Shown here: piece by piece, positions 6,996 to 14,791 of the stretch
Position numbering within the stretch: position 1 is the first letter of the stretch
Layout: every line of letters begins with the position of its first letter
NCBI GenBank assembly: GCA_050944435.1
Contig: JBMNRB010000029.1
Span: 1 to 31,768 of the forward strand
Direction: 5' to 3'
DNA from: Ruminococcus_G sp050944435
Lineage (GTDB): Bacteria > Bacillota > Clostridia > Lachnospirales > Lachnospiraceae
DNA: 31,768 nucleotides
Notes under the pieces: model-generated
The model's database searches: none
Told to the model about the DNA's origin: nothing
What the model saw: the letters and a program-made list of their open reading frames with translations, nothing else
Program-made: the position numbers and the translations under genes

Positions 6996-8321
6996 TTACT
7001 CATTTAAAAAGCCTTTGTAATTTCTTACCAGCATCATGGACTCGATCTGTTTCAGTGTTTCCAGAATAACACTGGCTACAATGATCAGCGACGTTCCGCC
7101 AAATGATACGTTTGCGCCAAACACACCATTAAAGAAGAACGGAATCACTGCTACGATCGTAAGTCCTGCAGCACCGATAAAAATCACATAGCTCAGAATA
7201 TTATTCAAGTAGTCAACTGTCGGTTTGCCTGGACGAATACCAGGTATAAATCCACCCTGCTTCTTAATATTATCTGCCACTTCCAACGGATTGAAGGTGA
7301 TGGATGTATAGAAATATGCAAAGAAAATAACCAATACAATATAGAGCACCAAACCAATCGAATACCATGGCTGGCTTGGATTAAACCAGTTGCTGGAATT
7401 CAGCGTAGCCAGAATACGTGCTCCCCATCCGGTACCTCCTGTCGCTCCCACAAAAGATGCGATGATCCCCGGGAAAGACATAATAGAAGAAGCAAAGATA
7501 ATCGGGATAACGCCTGCCGTATTTACTTTCAATGGGATATGAGAACTCTGTCCGCCTACCATTCGTCTGCCCTGCATTTTTTTCGAATATTGAACAGGAA
7601 TTTTTCTCTGTGCGCCATTCAAAATCAGAACAAGCACAACGACAGCCAGAATAATCGCCAGAATAATAACGGCAGCCAGGCAGCTCTTCGCCAGACTTCC
7701 TGAGACACTGGGCTTTACAAAGGATTCATAAAGGTTCACCATGTCGCTGGGAATTCTGGATACGATATTAATCATCAGCACGATGGATATGCCGTTTCCA
7801 ACGCCCTTCTCATTAATTCGTTCGCCTACCCACATAAGGAATGCAGAACCGGCCGTCAAAGTGGCGACAACCACTACTACTTTTCCAAAATTCATATCCG
7901 GAATCAGTCCCCTGTTTCCGAATCCGATTGCCATTGCCGCAGATTCAAACAATGCGAGACCAACCGTCAGGTATCTTGTAATCGCAACAATTTTCTTCCT
8001 ACCGTTTTCTCCATCTTTGTGAAGCTCCTCAAGCTTCGGGATGGCGATAGTCAGAAGCTGAACAATAATGGAGGATGTGATATAAGGAGTAATATTCAGC
8101 GCAAAAATAGAGAAGGAGGAAAAAGATCCTCCGGTAAATGCATCCAGAAAATTGAATGCATCTCCCGTCTGGCTGGCAAACCACTCTTTAAAATAATCCC
8201 CGTCAACTCCTGGTGCCGGCACCTGCGTACCGAGACGCACAACCACCAGCATCAGGAATACATAAAAGATTCTCCGCCTTACGTCTTTTATTTTAAAAGC
8301 ATTCTGAAGAGTCTTTAACAT
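6996..8321 (-). CDS. secY: Preprotein translocase subunit SecY
   Basis: Central channel subunit of the Sec translocon, 441 residues with about ten membrane segments. The N-terminus MLKTLQNAFKIKDVRRRIFY precedes the first segment. The signature NALNITPYITSSIIVQL-like region is at about residues 75-92 (FALNITPYITSSIIVQLL), and the cytoplasmic loop with PGIRPGKPT is at about 350. It overlaps the rplO stop codon by one base (TAATG), indicating coupling, as usual for the spc operon. Confidence 0.98.
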   Translation of the reverse strand: MLKTLQNAFKIKDVRRRIFYVFLMLVVVRLGTQVPAPGVDGDYFKEWFASQTGDAFNFLDAFTGGSFSSFSIFALNITPYITSSIIVQLLTIAIPKLEELHKDGENGRKKIVAITRYLTVGLALFESAAMAIGFGNRGLIPDMNFGKVVVVVATLTAGSAFLMWVGERINEKGVGNGISIVLMINIVSRIPSDMVNLYESFVKPSVSGSLAKSCLAAVIILAIILAVVVLVLILNGAQRKIPVQYSKKMQGRRMVGGQSSHIPLKVNTAGVIPIIFASSIMSFPGIIASFVGATGGTGWGARILATLNSSNWFNPSQPWYSIGLVLYIVLVIFFAYFYTSITFNPLEVADNIKKQGGFIPGIRPGKPTVDYLNNILSYVIFIGAAGLTIVAVIPFFFNGVFGANVSFGGTSLIIVASVILETLKQIESMMLVRNYKGFLNE

Positions 8322-8761
8322 TAGATCACCTCTACTGTTCCACCTACGGCCTCAATCTTATTTTTTGCGCTTTCGCTGAACGCATTGACTTTTACGTTGA
8401 GCTTCTTTGTCAATTCTCCGTTTCCAAGAATCTTCACACCGTCTTTGGGATTGGAGATCGCACCGGAAGCCAGCAGTGATTCTACTGTTACCTCAGAACC
8501 ATCTTCGAATCTTTCCAGGACACTTACATTAATTGCAACGATATCCTTGGAATTTCTGTTGGTAAATCCTCTCTTGGGAATACGTCTGTATAAAGGCATC
8601 TGACCGCCTTCAAATCCAGGTCTTGGAGCACCAGAACGAGCTTTCTGACCTTTATGGCCTTTGCCGGCAGTTTTGCCGTTTCCTGAACCATGTCCACGGC
8701 CTCTGCGGAAATTATCACTCTGTCTGGAACCATCAGCCGGTTTTAAATTTGATAAATCCAT
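8321..8761 (-). CDS. rplO: 50S ribosomal protein L15
   Basis: L15, 146 residues, a late 50S assembly protein. The glycine/arginine-rich N-terminal extension (GRGHGSGNGKTAGKGHKGQK) and the GFEGGQMPLYRRIPKRGF core are diagnostic. Two adjacent ATG codons exist at 8764 and 8761. The GGAGG is only 4 bases from the first and 7 from the second, and the family begins MDLSNLKP, so 8761 is preferred. It runs directly into secY. Confidence 0.97.
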   Translation of the reverse strand: MDLSNLKPADGSRQSDNFRRGRGHGSGNGKTAGKGHKGQKARSGAPRPGFEGGQMPLYRRIPKRGFTNRNSKDIVAINVSVLERFEDGSEVTVESLLASGAISNPKDGVKILGNGELTKKLNVKVNAFSESAKNKIEAVGGTVEVI

Positions 8762-8780
8762 CATGGTACCTCCTTAATTA

Positions 8781-8963
8781 TTAAACTTCTTCTACTTTTA
8801 CCAGGTGGCATACCTGTTTTACCATGCCGCGTACTGAAGGATTATCCGGCATTTCAACAGTTTTATGCATTTTGGTAAGGCCAAGAGCCTCCACTGTTTT
8901 TCTGTGTTTTGGAATCGCACCAATCGTAGATTTTACTAATGTGATTTTTAATTTATCTGCCAT
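8781..8963 (-). CDS. rpmD: 50S ribosomal protein L30
   Basis: L30, 60 residues, the short bacterial form. MADKLKITLVKSTIGAIPKH and GLTKMHKTVEMPDNPSVRGM match the family throughout. It lies 14 bp downstream of rpsE and 19 bp upstream of rplO, the usual spc-operon arrangement. ATG start with an AGGAGG-type Shine-Dalgarno. Confidence 0.97.
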   Translation of the reverse strand: MADKLKITLVKSTIGAIPKHRKTVEALGLTKMHKTVEMPDNPSVRGMVKQVCHLVKVEEV

Positions 8964-8977
8964 TTTTCTGATCCTCC

Positions 8978-9487
8978 TTAAGCAAAGATCTCTTCAACGG
9001 ATTTTCCGCGAAGTTTCGCTACTTCTTCCGGAGTCTTTAACTGACGTAAACCTTCGATTGTAGCAAGTACAACGTTCTGTTTATTGTTGGAACCCAGAGA
9101 TTTGGTACGGATATTTTTGATTCCTGCAAGCTCGATTACGGCACGTGCCGGACCGCCTGCAATTACACCGGTACCTTCGGGAGCTCTCTTTAATAATACC
9201 TCAGAACTTCCGAATTTACCAATGAAATCATGTGTAATACTTCCATTATCATCTCTGGCAACTGTTACCAGTTTTTTCATAGCATCTTCTTTACCCTTGC
9301 GGATTGCCTCGGGAATTTCTGCCGCCTTTCCCAATCCGGCGCCAACATGTCCATTGCCGTCTCCGACAACAACTAAAGCAGTGAAACGGAAGTTACGACC
9401 ACCTTTAACAACCTTAGTTACACGTTTGATTGACACTACTTTTTCTTCTAATTCAAGCTGACTAGCATCAATGATACTGCGTTTCAT
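8978..9487 (-). CDS. rpsE: 30S ribosomal protein S5
   Basis: S5, important for decoding fidelity and 30S assembly, 169 residues. The N-terminal double-stranded-RNA-binding-like domain contains RVTKVVKGGRNFRFTALVVV, and the C-terminal domain contains GVIAGGPARAVIELAGI. The reading frame is open up to 9592, but the start MKRSIIDAS at 9487 has GGGAGGAG nine bases upstream, and the upstream extension overlaps the end of rplR. It is followed closely by rpmD. Confidence 0.97.
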   Translation of the reverse strand: MKRSIIDASQLELEEKVVSIKRVTKVVKGGRNFRFTALVVVGDGNGHVGAGLGKAAEIPEAIRKGKEDAMKKLVTVARDDNGSITHDFIGKFGSSEVLLKRAPEGTGVIAGGPARAVIELAGIKNIRTKSLGSNNKQNVVLATIEGLRQLKTPEEVAKLRGKSVEEIFA

Positions 9488-9506
9488 GTGTTCTTCTCCT
9501 CCCTTT

Positions 9507-9875
9507 CTAGAATTCCAGACCTGCTTCTCTTGCTGCATCAGCCAGAGCTTTGATCTTACCCTGGTAAATGAAACCTCCGCGGTCGAAGACAACGGTTGTA
9601 ATGCCTTTTTCCACTGCCTTCTTGCCGATTACCGTTCCCAGATATGCAGCTGCTGCAACGTCGTTGGTTTTTTCCAGTTCTGCTTTTACCTCTTTCTGAA
9701 GAGTAGAAGCGGAAACCAGGGTATTTCCTACTGTATCGTCAATGATCTGCGCATACATGTGGTTGTTGCTTCTGAACACAGCCAGACGCGGTTTCTGCGC
9801 TGTACCAACGATATGATTACGTAATCTTCTATGTTTTTTCTGACGAACTTTCGCCCTTGATACTTTACTAATCAT
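9507..9875 (-). CDS. rplR: 50S ribosomal protein L18
   Basis: L18, 122 residues, binds 5S rRNA together with L5. Recognised from RLRNHIVGTAQKPRLAVFRS, NHMYAQIIDD and the C-terminal DRGGFIYQGKIKALADAARE. The basic N-terminus KVRQKKHRR contacts 5S rRNA. The gene is 17 bp after rplF and 19 bp before rpsE in the standard order. Confidence 0.98.
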   Translation of the reverse strand: MISKVSRAKVRQKKHRRLRNHIVGTAQKPRLAVFRSNNHMYAQIIDDTVGNTLVSASTLQKEVKAELEKTNDVAAAAYLGTVIGKKAVEKGITTVVFDRGGFIYQGKIKALADAAREAGLEF

Positions 9876-9892
9876 GTTCTCACTCTCCTTAA

Positions 9893-10432
9893 TTATTTCT
9901 TACCGGTCTTACCAACTTTACGTCTGATCACTTCATCCGCATACTTGATACCTTTTCCTTTATAAGGTTCAGGTCTTCTCTTATCACGGATCTCAGCGGC
10001 ATACTGACCAACTCTTTCTTTGTCAATACCCTTTACTGTGATCTTGTTTCCATCTACAACAGATTCCAGACCTTCCGGATCTTCCATCTCAACCGGATGA
10101 GAATAACCGAGTGATAAAACTAATTTTTTGCCCTGTTTTGCTGCTCTGTAACCAACGCCGTTTACTTCAAGAACTTTTTCGTAGCCTTCGCTTACGCCGG
10201 TTACCATGTTCTGAATAAGAGTTCTTGTCAGTCCATGCAGTGATTTCATCTTTTTAAGATCGCTGGGTCTTGTAACGACCACCTGGCCGTCTTCCAGTTT
10301 AATATCCATTTCCTTCGGGAGGGCTTTTGCAAGCGTTCCCTTCGGACCTTTTACAGTTACTTCGTTGTTCTCTGTGATGGTTACTTCCACACCTGACGGA
10401 ACAACTACCGGCAGTCTTCCTATACGTGACAT
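9893..10432 (-). CDS. rplF: 50S ribosomal protein L6
   Basis: L6, 179 residues, near the factor-binding centre of the 50S subunit. Two repeated RNA-recognition-like halves are present. The N-terminus MSRIGRLPVVVPSGVEVTI and the C-terminal signature RRPEPYKGKGIKYADEVIRR are diagnostic. It lies 72 bp after rpsH and 17 bp before rplR. ATG start with a GGAGGAA Shine-Dalgarno. Confidence 0.98.
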   Translation of the reverse strand: MSRIGRLPVVVPSGVEVTITENNEVTVKGPKGTLAKALPKEMDIKLEDGQVVVTRPSDLKKMKSLHGLTRTLIQNMVTGVSEGYEKVLEVNGVGYRAAKQGKKLVLSLGYSHPVEMEDPEGLESVVDGNKITVKGIDKERVGQYAAEIRDKRRPEPYKGKGIKYADEVIRRKVGKTGKK

Positions 10433-10504
10433 ACCATTCTTCCTCCTAACTTAAATTTTCGGAAGGGACGATCATGTTCCCTTCTGTTTTCAGTTGCTTT
10501 CGTC

Positions 10505-10906
10505 CTACCAAACAAATGCCAGAACTTCTCCGCCTACCTGGAGTTTTCTTGCTTCTTTGTCTGTGATGACACCCTGGTTTGTCGACAGGATTGCAATACC
10601 CAATCCGCCCAGAACCTTGGGAAGTTCTTCTTTATTTACGTAAATACGCAGACCTGGTTTTGAAATTCTTTTCAGTCCGGTGATAATTTTCTCATTCTTG
10701 TCTGCACCGTATTTCAGAGTAATACGGATTGTTTTGAAGTTTCCATCTTCCACCAGATCATATTTTGCAATATAACCTTCTTTCAGCAGAATATCTGCGA
10801 TGGAAATTTTCATTTTTGATGCCGGAACATCTACCGTGTCATGTTTTGCAGTATTCGCATTACGGATTCTTGTAAGCATATCTGCAATCGGATCGCTCAT
10901 TGTCAT
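10505..10906 (-). CDS. rpsH: 30S ribosomal protein S8
   Basis: S8, a primary 16S rRNA binder, 133 residues. MTMSDPIADMLTRIRNANTA and the C-terminal STNQGVITDKEARKLQVGGE match the family. A second in-frame ATG lies two codons in (10900). The GGAGG is 8 bases from the first ATG, so 10906 is preferred. In E. coli, S8 represses the spc operon by binding near the rplE start; here the rpsZ-rpsH gap is unusually long and carries a hairpin. Confidence 0.97.
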   Translation of the reverse strand: MTMSDPIADMLTRIRNANTAKHDTVDVPASKMKISIADILLKEGYIAKYDLVEDGNFKTIRITLKYGADKNEKIITGLKRISKPGLRIYVNKEELPKVLGGLGIAILSTNQGVITDKEARKLQVGGEVLAFVW

Positions 10907-10948
10907 GTAAGTTTCCTCCTTATTTGTTAGACTTTACATGTTACTGCA

Positions 10949-10974
10949 GTACCTGGCCTGACGAAGCCCGGTAC
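10949..10974 (-). promoter_or_regulatory. Hairpin in the rpsZ-rpsH gap
   Basis: The 116-bp gap between S14 and S8 contains GTACC/GGTAC (10949-10953 with 10970-10974), enclosing a possible GGC/GCC stem. No T-tract follows. It could be a binding site for S8 or another protein, but support is only one short inverted repeat in a long gap. Confidence 0.35.
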
Positions 10975-11022
10975 AGTGGGTTGATTGTCATTATTGTTTT
11001 TCTTCTATATAAGTGTTCAATA

Positions 11023-11208
11023 CTACCAGCTGGCTTTTTTCACTCCCGGGATCTGTCCTTTGTATGCCAGTTCACGGAAACAAATACGGCAGATTCCATA
11101 TTTTCTAAGATATGCATGCGGACGTCCGCAGATTCTGCAGCGATTGTATTCTCTTGTAGAGAATTTCTGTTTGCGCTGCTGTTTAATTTTCATTGCTGTT
11201 TTAGCCAT
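11023..11208 (-). CDS. rpsZ: 30S ribosomal protein S14, zinc-ribbon type (type Z)
   Basis: S14 of the 30S head, 61 residues, the short zinc-binding form common in Gram-positive bacteria. The zinc ligands are Cys24-x2-Cys27 and Cys40-x2-Cys43, within RCRICGRPHAY and YGICRICFREL. The C-terminus IPGVKKASW is conserved. It sits between rplE and rpsH as expected. Together with the zinc-type L36 it makes this cluster a zinc store, which may matter given the metal transporters nearby. Confidence 0.98.
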   Translation of the reverse strand: MAKTAMKIKQQRKQKFSTREYNRCRICGRPHAYLRKYGICRICFRELAYKGQIPGVKKASW

Positions 11209-11225
11209 GAACGTTCCCTCCTATA

Positions 11226-11765
11226 TTATTTTGAAAACGGCATGTTAAATAATGTCAGTAATTCACGGGCTTCTTCATCGGTCTTGGCCGTAGTTACGAA
11301 GATTACGTCCATACCTCTTACTTTGTCAACTTTATCATACTCGATTTCCGGGAAAATCAACTGCTCTTTGATACCCAGAGCGTAATTTCCTCTTCCGTCA
11401 AAAGCATTTGGATTTACGCCGCGGAAGTCACGTACACGGGGAAGAGCCAGGTTGATCAGACGATCAGCAAACTCATACATTTTCTCTCCGCGAAGAGTAA
11501 CCTTACATCCGATGGCCATTCCTTCTCTGATTTTGAAGTTTGCCACAGAATTTTTAGCTCTTGTCAGAACTGCTTTCTGTCCTGTGATGGTCTCCATATC
11601 TTTCACTGCAGAATCCAGGATTTTAGCATTGTCTTTGGCTTCACCAACACCCATGTTAACAACGATTTTTTCGAGTTTTGGCACTTCCATAACGTTTTTA
11701 TATCCAAATTTTTTGATCATTGCATCTACGATCTCATTTTTGTAAATATCTTTCAATCTACTCAT
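11226..11765 (-). CDS. rplE: 50S ribosomal protein L5
   Basis: L5, 179 residues, binds 5S rRNA in the central protuberance and contacts P-site tRNA. KIVVNMGVGEAKDN, LTRAKNSVANFKIREGMAIG and PRVRDFRGVNPNAFDGRGNY are diagnostic. The C-terminus MDVIFVTTAKTDEEARELL is complete. It lies 20 bp downstream of rplX and 17 bp upstream of rpsZ. Confidence 0.98.
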   Translation of the reverse strand: MSRLKDIYKNEIVDAMIKKFGYKNVMEVPKLEKIVVNMGVGEAKDNAKILDSAVKDMETITGQKAVLTRAKNSVANFKIREGMAIGCKVTLRGEKMYEFADRLINLALPRVRDFRGVNPNAFDGRGNYALGIKEQLIFPEIEYDKVDKVRGMDVIFVTTAKTDEEARELLTLFNMPFSK

Positions 11766-11785
11766 GTTTCAATAGCCTCCTCTCT

Positions 11786-12097
11786 TTATTTATCGTTGAT
11801 AACCTCACCGGTTGATTTTGCAACACGGACTTTTTTTCCATCTTCTACTTTGAAGCCTATTCTTGTAGCTTTTCCATTGTGAACATACATAACATTGGAA
11901 ATATCAATGGGGGCCTCTCTGTTTACGATTCCGCCCTGCTGATTTCTCATAGAAGGTTTCTCATGTTTTGTAATCATGTTAACGCCTTCTACAATGACTT
12001 TTCCGTCTTTGATGGAAAGCACTTTGCCTTCTTTATCTTTATCTTTACCGGCGATTACCTTTACCGTATCGCCCTTTTTAATCTTTAACGCTGACAT
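11786..12097 (-). CDS. rplX: 50S ribosomal protein L24
   Basis: L24, 103 residues, an early 50S assembly initiator. The KOW motif is at the N-terminus (KKGDTVKVIAGKDKDKEGKV), followed by the conserved GVNMITKHEKPS and NQQGGIVNREAPIDISNVM. It lies 11 bp after rplN and 20 bp before rplE. ATG start with a GGAGGT-type Shine-Dalgarno. Confidence 0.98.
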   Translation of the reverse strand: MSALKIKKGDTVKVIAGKDKDKEGKVLSIKDGKVIVEGVNMITKHEKPSMRNQQGGIVNREAPIDISNVMYVHNGKATRIGFKVEDGKKVRVAKSTGEVINDK

Positions 12098-12108
12098 TTA
12101 GTACCTCC

Positions 12109-12477
12109 TTATAATACTTCCGGAGCCAGGGATACGATCCTCATGAACTGTTTTTCACGAAGCTCTCTCGCTACTGGTCCAAAGATACGTGTTCCTCTCG
12201 GTGTCTTATCATCTTTAATAATAACAGCAGCGTTCTCATCGAATTTAATATAAGAACCGTCTTTACGACGAGCGCCTTTTACAGTACGAACAACGACAGC
12301 TTTTACAACATCACCTTTTTTTACAACTCCACCTGGTGTTGCATCTTTAACAGTAGCAACGATAATATCGCCGATATTCGCATATCTTCTGGTTGAACCG
12401 CCCAGAACACGGATACACAGAATCTCTTTTGCACCAGTGTTGTCAGCGACTCTGAGTCTACTTTCCTGTTGAATCAT
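12109..12477 (-). CDS. rplN: 50S ribosomal protein L14
   Basis: L14, 122 residues, at the 30S interface. MIQQESRLRVADNTGAKEIL, the VVRTVKGARRKDGSYIKFDE block and GTRIFGPVARELREKQFMRI are highly conserved features. The length equals the family standard. It is 16 bp downstream of rpsQ and 11 bp upstream of rplX. Confidence 0.99.
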   Translation of the reverse strand: MIQQESRLRVADNTGAKEILCIRVLGGSTRRYANIGDIIVATVKDATPGGVVKKGDVVKAVVVRTVKGARRKDGSYIKFDENAAVIIKDDKTPRGTRIFGPVARELREKQFMRIVSLAPEVL

Positions 12478-12493
12478 GCTGGTATCCTCCTAT

Positions 12494-12748
12494 TTATTTC
12501 ACTTTCTCTACGACCTCAACCAGTCTCCATCTCTTATCTTTGGACAACGGTCTTGTCTCCATAACTTTTACTGTATCACCGATATTGCACTCATTGTTTT
12601 CGTCATGAGCTTTCAGTTTATACGTTCTCTTCACAATTTTCTTGTAAAGCGGATGTTTCACATGGTCTTCGATAGCAACTACGACAGTCTTATCCATCTT
12701 ATTGCTGACTACTTTACCAACACGTGTTTTTCTAAGATTTCTTTCCAC
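12494..12748 (-). CDS. rpsQ: 30S ribosomal protein S17
   Basis: S17, 84 residues, an OB-fold 16S rRNA binder. NLRKTRVGKVVSNKMDKTVV and HDENNECNIGDTVKVMETRP match the family. No ATG is available at the N-terminus. An upstream TTG lies only 3 bases from the GGAG, while the GTG at 12748 lies 9 bases away and gives the family start MERNLRKT, so GTG is chosen. It is preceded by rpmC and followed by rplN. Confidence 0.95.
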   Translation of the reverse strand: MERNLRKTRVGKVVSNKMDKTVVVAIEDHVKHPLYKKIVKRTYKLKAHDENNECNIGDTVKVMETRPLSKDKRWRLVEVVEKVK

Positions 12749-12770
12749 GATCAATTGCTCCTTTCACTGC

Positions 12771-12980
12771 CTACTGTGCCGCATTCGCCTTCTGGGCCAT
12801 TACAGTCTGAATTCTGGCAATATTCTTGCGAACCTCTTTGATTCTGCTTGTATTGTCCAACTGGTTGGTTGCATTCTGAAATCTCAAGTTAAAGAGTTCC
12901 TTTTTAGCAGCTACTAATTCTTCTTGTAATTCTGCAGCTGATTTTGTTCTTAAATCTTCCACATAATTTTTAATTTTCAC
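12771..12980 (-). CDS. rpmC: 50S ribosomal protein L29
   Basis: L29, 69 residues, two helices near the peptide exit tunnel. AELQEELVAAKKELFNLRFQ and IKEVRKNIARIQTVMAQK are diagnostic. There is no ATG near the start. The GTG at 12980 gives VKIKNYVEDLRTKS, with AGGCGG eight bases upstream; another in-frame GTG at 12989 is less well placed. The start overlaps the end of rplP by 11 bp, indicating translational coupling. Confidence 0.93.
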   Translation of the reverse strand: MKIKNYVEDLRTKSAAELQEELVAAKKELFNLRFQNATNQLDNTSRIKEVRKNIARIQTVMAQKANAAQ

Positions 12981-13407
12981 TGTTATCACCGCCTTCTAAG
13001 TCTGCACGAGAAACGATTTTACATTTACATGGTAACTTATGCATAGCAAGACGCAACGCTTCGCGGGCAACCTCTTCCGGAACCCCGGCGATTTCAAACA
13101 TTACGCGGCCTGGTTTTACAACTGCTACCCAGTATTCCAGTGTACCTTTACCGGAACCCATACGTGTTTCTGCTGGTTTCGCTGTTACTGGTTTGTCAGG
13201 AAAGATTTTAATCCAAACTTTACCACCACGTTTGATGTAACGTGTCATGGCAATACGGGCTGCCTCAATCTGATTGGATTTGATCCAGCAGGGCTCTGTA
13301 GCCACGATACCGTATTCACCATAGCTGATTTTATTTCCTCTTAATGCTTTTCCTTTCATGGATCCGCGGAATTGTTTACGACGTTTAACTCTTTTCGGCA
13401 TTAACAT
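12970..13407 (-). CDS. rplP: 50S ribosomal protein L16
   Basis: L16, 145 residues, at the A-site side of the 50S subunit. MLMPKRVKRRKQFRGSMKGK, the GKVWIKIFPDKPVTAKPAET block and RMGSGKGTLEYWVAVVKPGR are diagnostic. Met codons exist at 13407 and 13401. The first is nearer the GGGAG and agrees with the MLMPKR start I recall for relatives. It begins 2 bp after the rpsC stop and overlaps rpmC. Confidence 0.97.
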   Translation of the reverse strand: MLMPKRVKRRKQFRGSMKGKALRGNKISYGEYGIVATEPCWIKSNQIEAARIAMTRYIKRGGKVWIKIFPDKPVTAKPAETRMGSGKGTLEYWVAVVKPGRVMFEIAGVPEEVAREALRLAMHKLPCKCKIVSRADLEGGDNSEN

Positions 13408-13409
13408 AA

Positions 13410-14069
13410 TTATTTATCGCTCCCTTCCTTAGCTCCTTTGGTTGGAAGTACTTCGCCATTGTAGATCCACGCTTTTACTCCAACTTTTCCGTATGTGGTA
13501 TCTGCTTCAGCGAAACCATAGTCGATATCTGCTCTCAAAGTCTGAAGGGGAATATTTCCTTCGCTGTAGAACTCTGTACGAGCCATATCTGCTCCACCAA
13601 GACGTCCTGAAACTGATGTTTTGATTCCTTTTGCTCCTGCTTTCATAGTTCTGGACATGGTTGATTTCATTGCTCGTCTGAATGAAATACGGTTTTCCAG
13701 CTGCAGTGCAATATTTTCAGCAACCAGCTGCGCATCTCTGTCTGGTCTCTTTACTTCTTTGATGTCAACAATCAGCTTTTTGCCGGTAACCATTTTCTGC
13801 AGTTCAGCTTTTACCTTTTCAATCTCGGAACCGCCTTTACCGATTACGATACCCGGTTTTGCTGTATAGATGATGATTTTCACAACATCGGAAGCTCTTT
13901 CGATTTCAATTCTGGATACGCCTGATGTGTACAGTTTTTTCTTCAGGAAATTTCTGATGTTATAGTCTTCCACCAGGTAATCTGCAAAATTGCCTTCCGC
14001 ATACCATCTGGAATCCCAGTCTTTGATAACTCCGACTCTAAGTCCATGTGGGTTAACTTTCTGTCCCAT
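13410..14069 (-). CDS. rpsC: 30S ribosomal protein S3
   Basis: S3, 219 residues, lines the mRNA entry tunnel. The KH domain carries the GXXG loop in KPGIVIGKGGSEIEKVKAEL (about residues 73-92). The C-terminal domain contains GAKGIKTSVSGRLGGADMAR and the terminal TTYGKVGVKAWIYNGE. It is 11 bp after rplV and 2 bp before rplP. Confidence 0.99.
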   Translation of the reverse strand: MGQKVNPHGLRVGVIKDWDSRWYAEGNFADYLVEDYNIRNFLKKKLYTSGVSRIEIERASDVVKIIIYTAKPGIVIGKGGSEIEKVKAELQKMVTGKKLIVDIKEVKRPDRDAQLVAENIALQLENRISFRRAMKSTMSRTMKAGAKGIKTSVSGRLGGADMARTEFYSEGNIPLQTLRADIDYGFAEADTTYGKVGVKAWIYNGEVLPTKGAKEGSDK

Positions 14070-14080
14070 GATTGTCCTCC

Positions 14081-14467
14081 TTATCTTTCATCCAACACGA
14101 TAGAGATATGACTTGTTCTCTTCTCGATTCTGTATGCTCTACCCTGTGCTCTCGGTCTGATTCTCTTCATTGTCGGCGCTTTGTTTGCGTAGCACTCCGC
14201 AATGTAAAGATTGTCAGCGCTCATGCCGTTGTTGTTTTCTGCATTTGCGATAGCGGATTCCAGTAATTTCTTGATTACGCTGGAAGCATATCTTGGATTA
14301 TAAGTTAAGATACCAAGCGCTGTTCTCACATCCTTGCCGCGAATAACATCCAGCACGTAGCATGCTTTCTGAACGGACATTCTGGCATATGATAACTTCG
14401 CAGATGGTCTTGTGTCTTTATTTGCATTTCTTGCTCTTTTAATTTGACTTCTGTGTCCTTTAGCCAC
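14081..14467 (-). CDS. rplV: 50S ribosomal protein L22
   Basis: L22, 128 residues; its hairpin loop lines the nascent peptide tunnel. KLSYARMSVQKACYVLDVIR and the loop and tail KRIRPRAQGRAYRIEKRTSH are diagnostic. The start codon is GTG (the minus strand reads GTGGCTAAAGGA) with GGAGG eight bases upstream. It lies 29 bp after rpsS and 11 bp before rpsC. Confidence 0.97.
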   Translation of the reverse strand: MAKGHRSQIKRARNANKDTRPSAKLSYARMSVQKACYVLDVIRGKDVRTALGILTYNPRYASSVIKKLLESAIANAENNNGMSADNLYIAECYANKAPTMKRIRPRAQGRAYRIEKRTSHISIVLDER

Positions 14468-14496
14468 GAGAAAAGCCTCCTTTCATTTCAAAACGA

Positions 14497-14778
14497 TTAA
14501 CGAACTCCTGATCTCTTTTCGTCTTTTCCATGTCCTCTGTAAGTTCTTGTTGCCACGAACTCACCCAGTTTATGACCAACCATATCCTCTGTAATATAAA
14601 CCGGCACATGTTTTCTTCCGTCATGGACAGCGATTGTATGTCCTACAAACTGCGGGAAGATTGTTGAACGACGTGACCAGGTCTTGATAACTGTTTTATT
14701 GCCGGATGCATTCAAAGCTTCCACTGCTTTCAATAAGCTTTTATCTGCAAAAGGTCCTTTTTTCAGTGAACGAGCCAT
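14497..14778 (-). CDS. rpsS: 30S ribosomal protein S19
   Basis: S19, 93 residues, in the 30S head with S13. MARSLKKGPFADKSLLKAVE, TWSRRSTIFPQFVGHTIAVH and VGHKLGEFVATRTYRGH are almost invariant features. It is 13 bp downstream of rplB and 29 bp upstream of rplV. ATG start with a clear Shine-Dalgarno. Confidence 0.99.
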   Translation of the reverse strand: MARSLKKGPFADKSLLKAVEALNASGNKTVIKTWSRRSTIFPQFVGHTIAVHDGRKHVPVYITEDMVGHKLGEFVATRTYRGHGKDEKRSGVR

Positions 14779-14791
14779 TCGTCATACCTCC

